Assembly (NCBI RefSeq): GCF_947039875.1
Contig: NZ_CAMRAN010000011.1
Location: 25,759-89,758, forward strand
Direction of reading: 5' to 3'
Length of the DNA: 64,000 bases
Source: an uncultured Photobacterium sp.
Lineage (GTDB): Bacteria; Pseudomonadota; Gammaproteobacteria; Enterobacterales; Vibrionaceae
Shown here: positions 28,886-38,955 of the stretch, piece after piece
Layout of the letters: the number at the start of each line of letters is the position of its first letter
Numbering within the stretch: position 1 is the first letter of the stretch
Made by a program: the position numbers and the translations under genes
Notes under the pieces: generated by a model
Database searches by the model: none
What the model was told of the DNA's origin: nothing
Seen by the model: only the letters and a program-made list of their open reading frames with translations

Positions 28886-31042
28886 ATGAGTTTTAATTTA
28901 GATGAAGATATCCTACAAGACTTTTTGATTGAAGCCGGAGAGATCCTTGAATTATTGTCTGAGCAATTAGTTGAACTTGAACGTAGTCCAGATAATAGTG
29001 AATTATTAAATGCTATCTTCCGTGGTTTTCATACCGTAAAAGGTGGCGCAGGTTTTTTATCATTAACTGAGTTAGTTGATGCTTGTCATGGCGCGGAAAA
29101 CGTCTTTGATTTGCTACGTACGGGTAAGCGTAAAGTGACATCAGAATTGATGGATGTCATTTTAGAAGCGCTAGATTGTATTAATGTGATGTTTGCTCAA
29201 GTACAAGAGCATCAACCATTAAGCAAAGCCGATCAAACTTTGTTGGATCAGTTGCATCATTACAGTTTACCGCCAGCAGTTGTTGCAGCGACAGTCGATA
29301 TTGTTGAAAAGACAATGGCTGAAACCACTGTGGTTAGTCATCAACCTCTTGCGACTGCTGCACCGACAAGTGCGATTGCGGCTAATTCTGTTGACGATAT
29401 CACTCAAGACGAATTTGAACGCTTATTAGATGAATTGCATGGTGTAGGTAATTCACCATCGTCGTCATCAACCGCTGTTATCGCTAATACTGTTACAAGT
29501 GTTGAAAGTAATGATATTACCGATGATGAGTTTGAACGTTTATTAGATGAGTTACATGGTAGTGGTAATGCTCCCGGTGCTGGCAATTCTTCAGCTGCAA
29601 TAACTCTGCCGTCTATTGAAAATGAAAACCTTGCCGTTGTTAACGATGATTTAATGACTGATGATGAATTTGAAAGCTTATTAGATGAATTACATGGTAT
29701 TGGTTGTGCGCCTCAGGTTGATCATGCTGCTAGTGTGAATCAAGCGGCAGTCAGTACACCTGTTATTGAAGCTCCAGTCACTGAAAACCCAGTGTCAGTC
29801 GCGCCAATAGTGGTCAGTGAGCCTGTCAATCGTTCACCATTACCAGCAGCTAAAGATAAACCTAAGCCTCAAGCGGAGACAACGGTACGTGTTGATACTT
29901 CGACTCTCGATATCATTATGAATATGGTGGGCGAGTTGGTATTGGTGCGTAATCGACTGGTTAGCTTAGGTTTAAATACCACCGATGAAGAAATGTCAAA
30001 AGCGGTATCAACATTAGATGTTGTGACTGCGGATCTTCAAGGGGCGGTAATGAAAACTCGCATGCAGCCGATTAAGAAAGTCTTTGGTCGTTTTCCGCGA
30101 GTGGTACGTGATTTAGCCCGTAGTCTCAATAAAGAAATTGTGCTTGAGATGGTGGGTGAAGATACCGATCTTGATAAAAACTTGGTGGAAGCACTTGCTG
30201 ATCCATTAGTACACTTAGTCCGTAACTCAGTTGATCATGGTATTGAAATGCCTGCAGAACGAGAGCTGGCAGGCAAATCGCCAGTGGGTAAAGTGTTATT
30301 ATCAGCCTCGCAAGAAGGGGATCATATTCGATTAACTATCGCTGATGATGGTAGTGGAATGGATGCCAATAGATTGCGTCAAATCGCGATTGATCGCGGC
30401 ATGATGGATTACGATGCAGCTTCACGCTTGAGTGATAATGATGCTTATAATCTGATTTTTGCACCGGGTTTTTCAACTAAAAAAGAAATTTCAGATATTT
30501 CCGGACGTGGTGTTGGTATGGATGTGGTTAAAACCAGTATCAACCAACTTAATGGCTCAATCGTGATTGATTCTACCTTAGGAAAAGGGACACGTATTGA
30601 CATTAAGGTACCGTTAACATTAGCGATTCTACCAACATTAATGGTCGGCGTAGCTCAGCAACCTTTTGCCTTGCCGTTAGCAAATGTGAATGAAATTTTC
30701 CACTTAGATTTGACTAAAACCCATACCGTTGACGGTCAATTAACCATTATTGTGCGTGATAAAGCGATTCCATTATTTTACTTACAAGATTGGTTATCAA
30801 AAAAATCAACAACGAACAAACAACATAATAGTTTTGGTCATGTGGTGATTGTACAAACGGGTCATCAGCGGATCGGGTTTGTAGTTGATAGTTTGATTGG
30901 TCAAGAAGAAGTCGTGATTAAACCGTTAGATAAATTGCTCAAAGGAACGCCAGGAATGGCAGGGGCTACCATTACCAGTGATGGTCATATTGCGCTTATT
31001 TTAGATGTGCCTAATTTATTAAATCATTATGTAAGACGTTAA
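28886..31042 (+). CDS. cheA: chemotaxis histidine kinase CheA
   Basis: CheA is the array kinase that phosphorylates CheY and CheB. The 718-aa protein has a P1 domain with phospho-accepting H49 in RGFHTVKGGAGF. It then has a linker with three copies of a DEFE(R/S)LLDELHG motif (about residues 170-270), and no obvious P2 domain. Next come P3 dimerisation (from about 340), P4 kinase with N-box VRNSVDHG, G1 ADDGSGM and G2 GRGVGMDVV, and a CheW-like P5. It starts 9 bases after cheZ. Confidence 0.95.
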   Translation: MSFNLDEDILQDFLIEAGEILELLSEQLVELERSPDNSELLNAIFRGFHTVKGGAGFLSLTELVDACHGAENVFDLLRTGKRKVTSELMDVILEALDCINVMFAQVQEHQPLSKADQTLLDQLHHYSLPPAVVAATVDIVEKTMAETTVVSHQPLATAAPTSAIAANSVDDITQDEFERLLDELHGVGNSPSSSSTAVIANTVTSVESNDITDDEFERLLDELHGSGNAPGAGNSSAAITLPSIENENLAVVNDDLMTDDEFESLLDELHGIGCAPQVDHAASVNQAAVSTPVIEAPVTENPVSVAPIVVSEPVNRSPLPAAKDKPKPQAETTVRVDTSTLDIIMNMVGELVLVRNRLVSLGLNTTDEEMSKAVSTLDVVTADLQGAVMKTRMQPIKKVFGRFPRVVRDLARSLNKEIVLEMVGEDTDLDKNLVEALADPLVHLVRNSVDHGIEMPAERELAGKSPVGKVLLSASQEGDHIRLTIADDGSGMDANRLRQIAIDRGMMDYDAASRLSDNDAYNLIFAPGFSTKKEISDISGRGVGMDVVKTSINQLNGSIVIDSTLGKGTRIDIKVPLTLAILPTLMVGVAQQPFALPLANVNEIFHLDLTKTHTVDGQLTIIVRDKAIPLFYLQDWLSKKSTTNKQHNSFGHVVIVQTGHQRIGFVVDSLIGQEEVVIKPLDKLLKGTPGMAGATITSDGHIALILDVPNLLNHYVRR
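29393..29698 (+). repeat. three in-frame repeats in the CheA linker
   Basis: Units at 29393-29443, 29510-29560 and 29645-29698 each encode an acidic 17-18-residue motif ending in LLDELHG, separated by 66-84 bases of Ser/Ala/Val-rich linker. Protein similarity is much higher than in the spacers, so the motif is selected and is not a recent DNA duplication. Confidence 0.8.
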
Positions 31043-31116
31043 TTATTAACAATGATACCCCGTAAACCGCCAGTGTTTAGGCTTGCGGTGTTGTTTATGT
31101 AAAGGAATGAAAACAA

Positions 31117-32301
31117 ATGGCAATAAAGGTGTTAGTTGTTGATGATTCAAGTTTTTTCCGTCGGCGTGTCAGTGAAATTATTAATACAGACCCTCGATTA
31201 ACTGTGGTAGGTAATGCAACTAACGGCAAAGAAGCGTGCGAGTTGGTTAAAGCGTTGCAACCTGACGTTATTACGATGGACATTGAAATGCCGGTGATGG
31301 ATGGAATCACTGCCGTCCGCGAAATAATGAAAATAGCCCCAACACCTATTTTGATGTTTTCTTCTTTAACCCAAGCTGGCGCTAAAGCAACGTTAGATGC
31401 TCTGGATGCTGGTGCATTAGATTTCTTACCGAAAAAATTTGAAGATATTGCCCGTAATCGTGATGACGCTGTCGATTTATTACAAAAACGCGTAGCAGAA
31501 TTAGCAGGTAAACGGTTTTATTTGCGCCGCAATAGTAGTGTCGCAACGACAATCAAACCCGTGCCTATTCCGTCGGTGCGTCATACCGCAGCGACACCGA
31601 CTAAGGTGATGGCAACAGCAACCCCCACTGTTACTTCAAGTGTTGGACGTACATTAGCTGATTCAGCAATAGCGAGTTCGGTAATGACGCCATCAATGCC
31701 ATTTCATTTTCGTGCATCAGGGAAAAAATATCAGTTATTAGCCATTGGTACATCTACGGGGGGCCCGGTTGCTTTACAAAAAATATTAACTCAATTACCG
31801 GCTAATTTTCCTCACCCGATTGTGTTAGTGCAACATATGCCCGTGACATTTACCGCCGCTTTTGCCGCTCGATTGAATCACTTATGCCGTATAGAAGTAA
31901 AAGAAGCCCAAGATGGCGATATACTACGCGCTGGTGTTGCTTATTTAGCGCCAGGTGGACAGCAGATGATGGTCGATGGACGTAACGTTGGAGCACGGTT
32001 ACGAATTATTGATGGTGGTGACCGAATGAACTATAAACCTTGTGTTGATGTGACGTTTGGATCAGCGGCAAAAGTGTTTAATGATCGGGTGCTATCGATA
32101 GTGCTGACTGGCATGGGTGCTGATGGGCGTGAAGGTGCGCGGATGTTAAAAGCCAATGGATCGACCGTTTGGGCACAAGATGAAGATAGCTGTGTCGTAT
32201 ATGGTATGCCACAAGCAGTTGCTAAAGCTGGCATTTCTAGTCATGATCTTCCCCTCGACCGTATTGCTGAATGTATTTTAATTGAATTAGGTTTGTCGTG
32301 A
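31117..32301 (+). CDS. cheB: protein-glutamate methylesterase CheB
   Basis: CheB removes methyl groups from chemoreceptors during adaptation. The 394-aa protein has a receiver domain (1-125) with phospho-Asp D55 in [11 protein letters not shown], a Thr/Ala/Val-rich linker (about 140-205) longer than in enterobacteria, and the methylesterase domain with GTSTGGP (Ser nucleophile), LVQHMP (His) and [10 protein letters not shown] (Asp). It follows cheA by 74 bases and is followed by parC; cheR is not in this window. Confidence 0.95.
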   Translation: MAIKVLVVDDSSFFRRRVSEIINTDPRLTVVGNATNGKEACELVKALQPDVITMDIEMPVMDGITAVREIMKIAPTPILMFSSLTQAGAKATLDALDAGALDFLPKKFEDIARNRDDAVDLLQKRVAELAGKRFYLRRNSSVATTIKPVPIPSVRHTAATPTKVMATATPTVTSSVGRTLADSAIASSVMTPSMPFHFRASGKKYQLLAIGTSTGGPVALQKILTQLPANFPHPIVLVQHMPVTFTAAFAARLNHLCRIEVKEAQDGDILRAGVAYLAPGGQQMMVDGRNVGARLRIIDGGDRMNYKPCVDVTFGSAAKVFNDRVLSIVLTGMGADGREGARMLKANGSTVWAQDEDSCVVYGMPQAVAKAGISSHDLPLDRIAECILIELGLS

Positions 32302-32311
32302 GGAGTTGACG

Positions 32312-33080
32312 GTGGTTGTTTGGAGTATTGCAAACCAAAAGGGTGGAGTAGGGAAAACGACCACTACCATAGCATTAGCTGGATTATTAAGTGAACAGAA
32401 CCAACGGGTATTAGTGGTTGATACCGACCCGCATGGTTCATTGACAACATATTTAAATTTTGATGCTGATTATGTACCAGCCAGTTTGTTTGATTTATTT
32501 CAACTGCCTGAGATCACGCGTGATGGCGTCAGAGAATTGATTTTAAGCACCACATTTAAAAATATCGATATCATTCCAGCCCATATGTCATTAGCGACTT
32601 TAGATCGTTCGATGGGGAACCGCAGTGGCATGGGGTTAGTATTAAAAAAAGCCCTACACAGTGTTGCTGCTGATTATGATTATGTATTAATTGACTGTCC
32701 GCCAATTTTAGGGGTGATGATGGTCAATGCATTGGCAGCCAGTGATCGAATTTTAATTCCAGTACAAACGGAATTTTTAGCCATGAAAGGCTTAGAGCGA
32801 ATGTTGCGTACCTTGCAGATAATGCAGCGTTCTAAGCCATCAGGATTTGATGTCACTATCGTACCAACGATGTATGACAAACGTACTCGTGCATCATTAC
32901 AAACGTTACAAGACTTAAAAACACGTTACCCAGATCAAGTGTGGATGTCTGCTATTCCTATTGATACTAAGTTCCGTGATGCCAGTATTAAACATATGCC
33001 ACCGTCATTGTATGCTCATAATTGTCGCGGGGTTTTTGCTTATAAAACCCTCCTGAGTCATTTAACAAGGTTGGCCTACG

Positions 33081-33088
<8 letters not shown>
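32312..33088 (+). CDS. parC: ParA-like ATPase ParC for polar chemotaxis arrays
   Basis: ParC is the ParA-family ATPase that places and segregates chemotaxis arrays at the old pole in Vibrio. The protein is 258 aa with deviant Walker A ANQKGGVGKTTTT near residue 5-17, VVDTDPHGSLTTYL and VLIDCPPILG. The start is GTG 32312, 6 bases after AGGAG; a TTG at 32306 touches the ribosome site and is unlikely. It is distinct from chromosome-partition ParA by its place between cheB and parP. It overlaps parP by 8 bases. Confidence 0.9.
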
Positions 33089-33818
<730 letters not shown>

Positions 33819-33838
33819 GGCATTAAAGAGGAAAGACT

Positions 33839-34333
33839 ATGTCCCAAGTAAATATAACGGAAATACAAAAAGATGGCGTTAACGATCACGTTTTGCAATG
33901 GGTGACTTTTCAATTAGAAAACGAAACCTATGGCATTAATGTTATGCAAGTGCGAGAAGTGTTGCGTTACTCAGATATCGCGCCAGTCCCCGGTGCACCA
34001 GATTACGTGATCGGTATTATTAATTTACGTGGCAATGTTGTTACTGTTATTGATACGCGTGCTCGTTTTGGCTTACAGCGTGGTGATATTTCAGATAGCA
34101 CGCGTATTGTGATTATTGAAGCGGAAATGCAAGTAATTGGCATTTTAGTCGACAGTGTGGCGGAAGTGGTTTATCTGCGTAACTCTGAAATTGATAGCAC
34201 CCCTTGTGTTGGTACTGAAGAAAGTGCCAAATTTATTCAAGGTGTGAGCAACCATGATGATCAGTTATTGATATTAGTTGATTTAAACAAACTGTTGTCA
34301 GAAGACGAGTGGGATGAGGTCGCATATTTGTAA
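33839..34333 (+). CDS. cheW: chemotaxis coupling protein CheW
   Basis: CheW couples CheA to receptors. The 164-aa protein has the CheW fold with FQLENETYGINVMQVREVLR, GIINLRGNVVTVIDTR and GILVDSVAEV. AAAGAGG precedes the ATG at 33839. It overlaps the next gene by one base (TAATG), which implies coupling. Confidence 0.95.
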   Translation: MSQVNITEIQKDGVNDHVLQWVTFQLENETYGINVMQVREVLRYSDIAPVPGAPDYVIGIINLRGNVVTVIDTRARFGLQRGDISDSTRIVIIEAEMQVIGILVDSVAEVVYLRNSEIDSTPCVGTEESAKFIQGVSNHDDQLLILVDLNKLLSEDEWDEVAYL

Positions 34334-34767
34334 TGGATATAATACTTCAACAATGGTTACCTGTTGCGATTTCAGTGGTGATTGCGATAACGGCGGCGGT
34401 ATTAATTAACCGTGAACGCCAAGCGCGAAAAGCATTAGAAGTAAAATTTTCAGCTATTGAAAAAGTATTAAAAAATAGCCGTTTACAGCATGAAAGTTTA
34501 ACGAAACAATTTAATGAGTTACGTACTGGCAGTATTGGTATGAGTAATAAATTGGTTGATATGATTGAGCAGCTGGAACGGGTTGAAGAACGTCAAAATG
34601 AGATCGCCATGAATGATTCTGGTGGGCGATTATACAGCCGTGCTAGCAAGATGGTTGAATTAGGCGCAGATGTTAACGAGTTAATGAAAGAGTGCGACTT
34701 GCCAAAAGCAGAAGCAGAATTAATGCTGAGCTTACAAAAAAATATGCCGCAACATTATCGACGTTAA
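34333..34767 (+). CDS. DUF2802 family membrane-anchored protein
   Basis: This is a 144-aa protein with one N-terminal membrane helix (about residues 8-25), a coiled coil (about 30-95), and a C-terminal DUF2802 segment (SRASKMVELGADVNELMKECDLPKAEAELMLSL) that resembles a small winged-helix-like domain seen near cheW in many gamma-proteobacteria. Function is unknown. Close coupling to cheW suggests a role in chemotaxis or flagella. The reading frame ends 22 bases from the convergent fhlB gene. Confidence 0.8.
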   Translation: MDIILQQWLPVAISVVIAITAAVLINRERQARKALEVKFSAIEKVLKNSRLQHESLTKQFNELRTGSIGMSNKLVDMIEQLERVEERQNEIAMNDSGGRLYSRASKMVELGADVNELMKECDLPKAEAELMLSLQKNMPQHYRR

Positions 34768-34788
34768 TGCCTCGTTTTAAATATTGAG

Positions 34789-35100
34789 CTATGCCGTAAT
34801 ATCAATATTTTCAAACCCTTCCCATCCAGGAGGGGTTCTGCCGTTTAGATACCATGAAAATGCAATGAGTTCGGCAATAATCAAATACAATTCCTGCGGT
34901 ATATGATCATTGAGATCAAAGCTATTAAGGTACTGTGCGAGTATGGGATCTTGATGAATTAGCCCACCTTGCTGTTTTACTTGCTCAATTATGTGCAGTG
35001 CTAATTTATCGTAACCTTTAGCGGCGACATAAGGGGCTTGCTCACCATCATAACGTAGCGCGATAGCTTGTTGAGCATTATGTGTCGATTTGTTTGTCAT
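34789..35100 (-). CDS. FlhB C-terminal-domain paralogue (FhlB)
   Basis: This 103-aa protein resembles the cytoplasmic domain of FlhB downstream of the cleavage site: QQAIALRYDGEQAPYVAAKGYDKLALHIIEQVKQQGGLIHQDPILAQYL parallels VALRYDPKLDAAPVVIAKGGDHLALKIREIA...PLARAIY in FlhB at 21004. It has no membrane segment and no NPTH motif. Family members (FlhX/FhlB) can substitute for the cleaved FlhB fragment in other bacteria. It is transcribed opposite to the chemotaxis genes, with the FliK-like gene 16 bases upstream. Confidence 0.82.
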   Translation of the reverse strand: MTNKSTHNAQQAIALRYDGEQAPYVAAKGYDKLALHIIEQVKQQGGLIHQDPILAQYLNSFDLNDHIPQELYLIIAELIAFSWYLNGRTPPGWEGFENIDITA

Positions 35101-35116
35101 ACCATACCTTTTGTTA

Positions 35117-35971
35117 TCACACCTTTATTGAGAGACCCGATGCGACAGCTGGCTGATGTTGTTGCTGGGGAAGCGTCAGTTTATATTGGGGCGGTGTGCT
35201 ATTTATACCTAATTGTTGCAACCGTGAAATTAAATACGGTGTTACCCGTTCAATATGATGTAATACCTTTTGATTGGTACATTCAAAGCGCGTACTCAGC
35301 TGTTGTTGATGCCAACAAGCGCTAACATTCATACTCTCTATTGTACCAATAGGTAAACTCAATTTGACGGTCCACTGACTATTGTTATTCTTAACAGTAT
35401 TTGTTTTCTTTTGTGAACGATTGTTTATTTGTAGCGATATTGTTTGGCCATTGTCTTGCACCCACTGTAGATGAATATTGTTATTATCTGGTGAACGTTG
35501 ATTTTCAGGTCCTCGTTGTTCTCCTGCAAGACGCAATAATGCGATGAATTCTTGTTGCTGTTCAGGGGGGCGTTGGATCAACCATTGATTAAGTTGGCTT
35601 GAGGGTTGTGATAGTTGCTGTAACAAGGTGGCTAAGGCCTGATGACCGGTATTGTGCTGTAACCATGTAATTAATGTTGCTTGGTTATTCGGCAATAATA
35701 ATTGGTTAAATAACTGTTGAAGTACGTGAGGCGTTGAATGGGTTGGCTTAACTGTACCTAAGTTTAACGGAAGCAATAAATTTGTAACTAACCGTTGCAA
35801 GCTATTCATAGATAATAATAATTGCGGCAGTTGAGATATCAATTTTGAGTGGTTGTTAGTAATTATTGATGGTGATTTTAAATGTGAAGGCTTAGATATC
35901 ACGTTAACTGTATCAATTGTCGAATTTTTTTCTAAAAACACAGGCATATTGAGTAATGTTTTTATTTGCAT
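35117..35971 (-). CDS. FliK-like hook-length control domain protein
   Basis: This is a protein of about 284 aa rich in Gln, Leu and Asn, with a C-terminal region (VKLSLPIGTIESMNVSACWHQQQLSTRFECTN and following) like the Flg_hook domain of FliK. Identification is moderate: pattern and pairing with the FlhB-like gene, not a full-length match. The ATG at 35971 is used; a GTG at 35980 in frame is equally possible, and neither has a strong ribosome site. The unit is divergent from ccmA. Confidence 0.65.
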   Translation of the reverse strand: MQIKTLLNMPVFLEKNSTIDTVNVISKPSHLKSPSIITNNHSKLISQLPQLLLSMNSLQRLVTNLLLPLNLGTVKPTHSTPHVLQQLFNQLLLPNNQATLITWLQHNTGHQALATLLQQLSQPSSQLNQWLIQRPPEQQQEFIALLRLAGEQRGPENQRSPDNNNIHLQWVQDNGQTISLQINNRSQKKTNTVKNNNSQWTVKLSLPIGTIESMNVSACWHQQQLSTRFECTNQKVLHHIERVTPYLISRLQQLGINSTPPQYKLTLPQQQHQPAVASGLSIKV

Positions 35972-36085
35972 TTTTTTCACATTTAGTTGCGTTAGTTAAC
36001 GATTAAGAAGCTGAGCAGTTTAGTCAATTTGTTAGCCATTGTGGTACTATGCGGCTATTTTGTGGCACCTAGGATATATCATTTT

Positions 36086-36733
36086 ATGTTGTCAGTAGCA
36101 AATTTAAGCTGTGTTCGTGATGAACGTGTATTATTTGATGAATTAAACTTTACTATTTCAAGTGGTGAGTTAGTTCAAATTGAAGGTCCAAACGGTGCAG
36201 GTAAGACGACTTTATTGAGGATTATTGCTGGTTTAGGCTACCCAGATAGTGGTGATGTGCTGTGGTGTAATGAAAATATTGCGACTGCACGTGAGGATTA
36301 TCATCAAGCACTATTATTTTTAGGTCACCAAACAGGCGTAAAGCGTGAGCTTACGGCCTTTGAGAACTTGGCTTTTTTTCAGACAATGCATACCTGTGAA
36401 CAAGGCTCCGATCTCAAAGGAACACCTAAAGTAAGTGGTAATGATGCACTATGGCAGGCGCTGGCACATGTTGGTTTAGCTGGCCGTGAAGATATCAGCG
36501 CCGGACAGTTATCAGCAGGTCAACAACGTCGGGTTGCTTTGGCTCGATTATGGCTAAGTAACCATAAGTTATGGGTACTTGATGAGCCATTAACAGCAAT
36601 AGATAAGCAAGGTGTAAAAGTGCTTGAAGCGCTGTTTTTATCCCATGCAGAGCGTGGAGGAATGGTGTTGTTAACCACTCATCAAGACATGTTTGTCGAC
36701 AGTGACCGTTTAAGAAAAATTAAGCTGGGATAA
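36086..36733 (+). CDS. ccmA: heme exporter ATP-binding protein CcmA
   Basis: CcmA is the ATPase of the CcmABCD complex that releases holo-CcmE for cytochrome c maturation. The 215-aa protein has Walker [10 protein letters not shown] near 36-44, ABC signature LSAGQQRR and Walker [10 protein letters not shown] use ATG 36086, with AGGA at 36071-36074, because the residues encoded further upstream (from TTG 36029) form an unrelated hydrophobic leader. It opens the ccm operon. Confidence 0.94.
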   Translation: MLSVANLSCVRDERVLFDELNFTISSGELVQIEGPNGAGKTTLLRIIAGLGYPDSGDVLWCNENIATAREDYHQALLFLGHQTGVKRELTAFENLAFFQTMHTCEQGSDLKGTPKVSGNDALWQALAHVGLAGREDISAGQLSAGQQRRVALARLWLSNHKLWVLDEPLTAIDKQGVKVLEALFLSHAERGGMVLLTTHQDMFVDSDRLRKIKLG

Positions 36734-36741
36734 TAACAATA

Positions 36742-37410
36742 ATGCTTAACACCCTTGTGCAAATTATTCGTCGTGAGTTGTTAATTGCTTATCGTCGACA
36801 AGCGGATATTTTTAATCCGCTGTGGTTTTTTATTATTGTTATTACGTTGTTTCCGTTAGGTATTGGTCCTGAGCCTAACTTATTAGCCCGTATCGCCCCG
36901 GGTATTATATGGGTTGCTGCGTTATTAGCTGCATTGCTATCGATGGAGCGGTTGTTCCGTGATGATTTTTTAGATGGTTCATTAGAGCAAATGTTACTGA
37001 TGCCAACGCCATTATCCGTTGCTGCTTTTGCTAAAATGGTCGCGCATTGGTTGTTGACTGGATTACCGTTGATTCTTATTAGCCCGTTACTGGCGATTCT
37101 ATTGTCACTTAATCTACATACTTGGATCGCGGTATTATTAACGTTGCTGATTGGTACGCCAACATTGAGCTTTTTGGGCGCAATTGGCATGGCTTTAACG
37201 GTCGGATTACGAAAAGGTGGGGTTTTATTGAGCTTGCTCATACTGCCTTTATATATACCTGTGCTTATATTTGCCACTTCTGCGATCGAGGCGGCAAGTT
37301 TAGGCATGGCTTATGATGGGCAATTAGCCATTATGGGCGCGATGTTAGTGGGATCGTTGACTTTAGCTCCTTTTGCTGTTGCCTCAGCACTAAGGATCAG
37401 TGTCCATTAA
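36742..37410 (+). CDS. ccmB: heme exporter membrane protein CcmB
   Basis: CcmB is the permease partner of CcmA. The 222-aa protein has six predicted membrane helices and the family motif GPEPNLLARIAPGIIWVAALLA near residues 41-62, followed by LFRDDFLDGSLEQ. It starts 8 bases after ccmA; a 117-base gap without obvious terminator separates it from ccmC. Confidence 0.95.
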   Translation: MLNTLVQIIRRELLIAYRRQADIFNPLWFFIIVITLFPLGIGPEPNLLARIAPGIIWVAALLAALLSMERLFRDDFLDGSLEQMLLMPTPLSVAAFAKMVAHWLLTGLPLILISPLLAILLSLNLHTWIAVLLTLLIGTPTLSFLGAIGMALTVGLRKGGVLLSLLILPLYIPVLIFATSAIEAASLGMAYDGQLAIMGAMLVGSLTLAPFAVASALRISVH

Positions 37411-37527
37411 CCAATGAATTTTTTCTTTAATGCGAGGCCTCAAAAGAGAGGGGCGCAGTGAAGAAAGCGAGAGTAATGATGTTGCTCTCAGTGACGTATT
37501 TATTATTGATTATAAGTTGAGAGCATT

Positions 37528-38259
37528 ATGTGGAAGTGGCTACATCCTTACGCTAAAGCAGAAAACACCTACCGTCTATGCGGGAAGTTGTTGCCTTGGT
37601 TTTCTATTATCGCTTTGATCTCCATTTTAGTGGGATCAGTATGGGGACTGTTATTTGTTCCCGCCGACTATCAACAAGGCGATAGCTTTAGGATTATTTA
37701 TATTCACGTACCCGCTGCAATTTGGTCGATGAGTATTTATGTAACAATGGCGATTTCTTCTTTTATTGGTCTTGTGTGGCAAATTCGAATGTCAGATATG
37801 GCTGCTGCTGCAATGGCACCTATTGGCGCCGTGTTTACCTTCATTGCTCTTATTACAGGAGCTATTTGGGGTAAGCCTATGTGGGGTGCTTGGTGGGTTT
37901 GGGATGCGCGCTTAACCTCTGAGTTGATTTTATTGTTTTTATACCTTGGTGTTATTGCATTGTATAACGCATTTGATGATCACAAAACTGCGGCAAAAGC
38001 GGCGGGTATTTTGTCGATTGTGGGCGTGATTAATATTCCAATTATTCACTATTCTGTTGAGTGGTGGAACACCTTACACCAAGGTGCAACGATTTCTAAA
38101 TTTGGCAAACCATCAATGTCAAACGATATGTTATGGCCATTGTTGGTGATGTTACTTGGTTTTGGTTGTTTCTTTGCGGCTGTTACGCTGGTGCGGTTAC
38201 GTAATGAAATTCTATTACGTGAGAGTCATCGCCCTTGGGTACAGAAACTGGTGAAGTGA
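37528..38259 (+). CDS. ccmC: heme handling protein CcmC
   Basis: CcmC loads heme onto CcmE in the periplasm. The 243-aa protein has six membrane helices, the WWVWDARLTSELIL tryptophan-rich heme motif (about 125-140) and flanking periplasmic His residues in YIHVPAAIWS and NIPIIHYSVEWWNTLHQG. GAGAG precedes the ATG. ccmD follows after 7 bases. Confidence 0.95.
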   Translation: MWKWLHPYAKAENTYRLCGKLLPWFSIIALISILVGSVWGLLFVPADYQQGDSFRIIYIHVPAAIWSMSIYVTMAISSFIGLVWQIRMSDMAAAAMAPIGAVFTFIALITGAIWGKPMWGAWWVWDARLTSELILLFLYLGVIALYNAFDDHKTAAKAAGILSIVGVINIPIIHYSVEWWNTLHQGATISKFGKPSMSNDMLWPLLVMLLGFGCFFAAVTLVRLRNEILLRESHRPWVQKLVK

Positions 38260-38266
38260 GATAGCT

Positions 38267-38473
38267 ATGTATTTTGATTCTATAAATGATTTTTTTGCGA
38301 TGGGTGGATATGCAGGCTACGTTTGGAGTGCCTATGCAATTTCTTTTCTATCCATGTTATGGATTTTATTTTCGAGCTTAACAACTAAACGACGTTTGTT
38401 ACGAGAAATAAACAATAAAATGGCGCGTGAGCAACGTATTAAAGAAGCCAAAAAATTGGAGAACACGCTATGA
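38267..38473 (+). CDS. ccmD: heme exporter protein CcmD
   Basis: CcmD is a small single-pass protein needed to release holo-CcmE from CcmC. It is 68 aa with a membrane helix (about 17-38) after the motif [16 protein letters not shown], and a charged cytoplasmic tail. Its TGA overlaps the ccmE ATG (ATGA). Confidence 0.92.
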   Translation: MYFDSINDFFAMGGYAGYVWSAYAISFLSMLWILFSSLTTKRRLLREINNKMAREQRIKEAKKLENTL

Positions 38474-38952
38474 CCCCAAGACGTCAAAAACGTTTAGTGA
38501 TTGTACTGGCGTTAGTGCTTGGACTCGGTGCAACGGTTGGACTGGTGTTATACGCACTTAACCAAAATATGAACCTATTCTACACGCCATCAGAATTAAT
38601 TAACGGTAAGACCGATGGTGGTGCTAAGCCTGAAGTTGGGCAGCGGTTACGTATTGGTGGCATGGTAGTGAAAGGGTCGGTTAAGCGTGATCCGCAATCA
38701 TTACGAATTACGTTCAAAGTGGCTGATATTGGTCCTTCTGTTACCGTTATTTATGATGGTATTTTGCCGGATCTGTTCCGTGAAGGCCAAGGTATCGTGG
38801 CGCAGGGTGTATTGATTAATCCGACCACAGTTAAAGCAAGTGAGGTGCTTGCAAAGCATGATGAAAACTATATGCCACCAGAAGTGGCGGATGCAATGAA
38901 GATAAACCATAAACGACTTCAGTACACTGAAGAACAACTACAAGGTAAGTGA
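38470..38952 (+). CDS. ccmE: cytochrome c-type biogenesis heme chaperone CcmE
   Basis: CcmE binds heme covalently in the periplasm and hands it to CcmF. The 160-aa protein has one N-terminal membrane anchor (about 9-30), an OB-fold, and the heme-binding H130 with Y134 in [13 protein letters not shown]. The spacing matches E. coli CcmE. It overlaps ccmD by 4 bases and precedes ccmF by 3. Confidence 0.96.
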   Translation: MTPRRQKRLVIVLALVLGLGATVGLVLYALNQNMNLFYTPSELINGKTDGGAKPEVGQRLRIGGMVVKGSVKRDPQSLRITFKVADIGPSVTVIYDGILPDLFREGQGIVAQGVLINPTTVKASEVLAKHDENYMPPEVADAMKINHKRLQYTEEQLQGK

Positions 38953-38955
38953 TCA

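Noticed and set aside
36789..37307. 172-codon minus-strand frame inside ccmB
   Set aside because: It is antisense to a membrane protein gene with clear family motifs and has no ribosome site.
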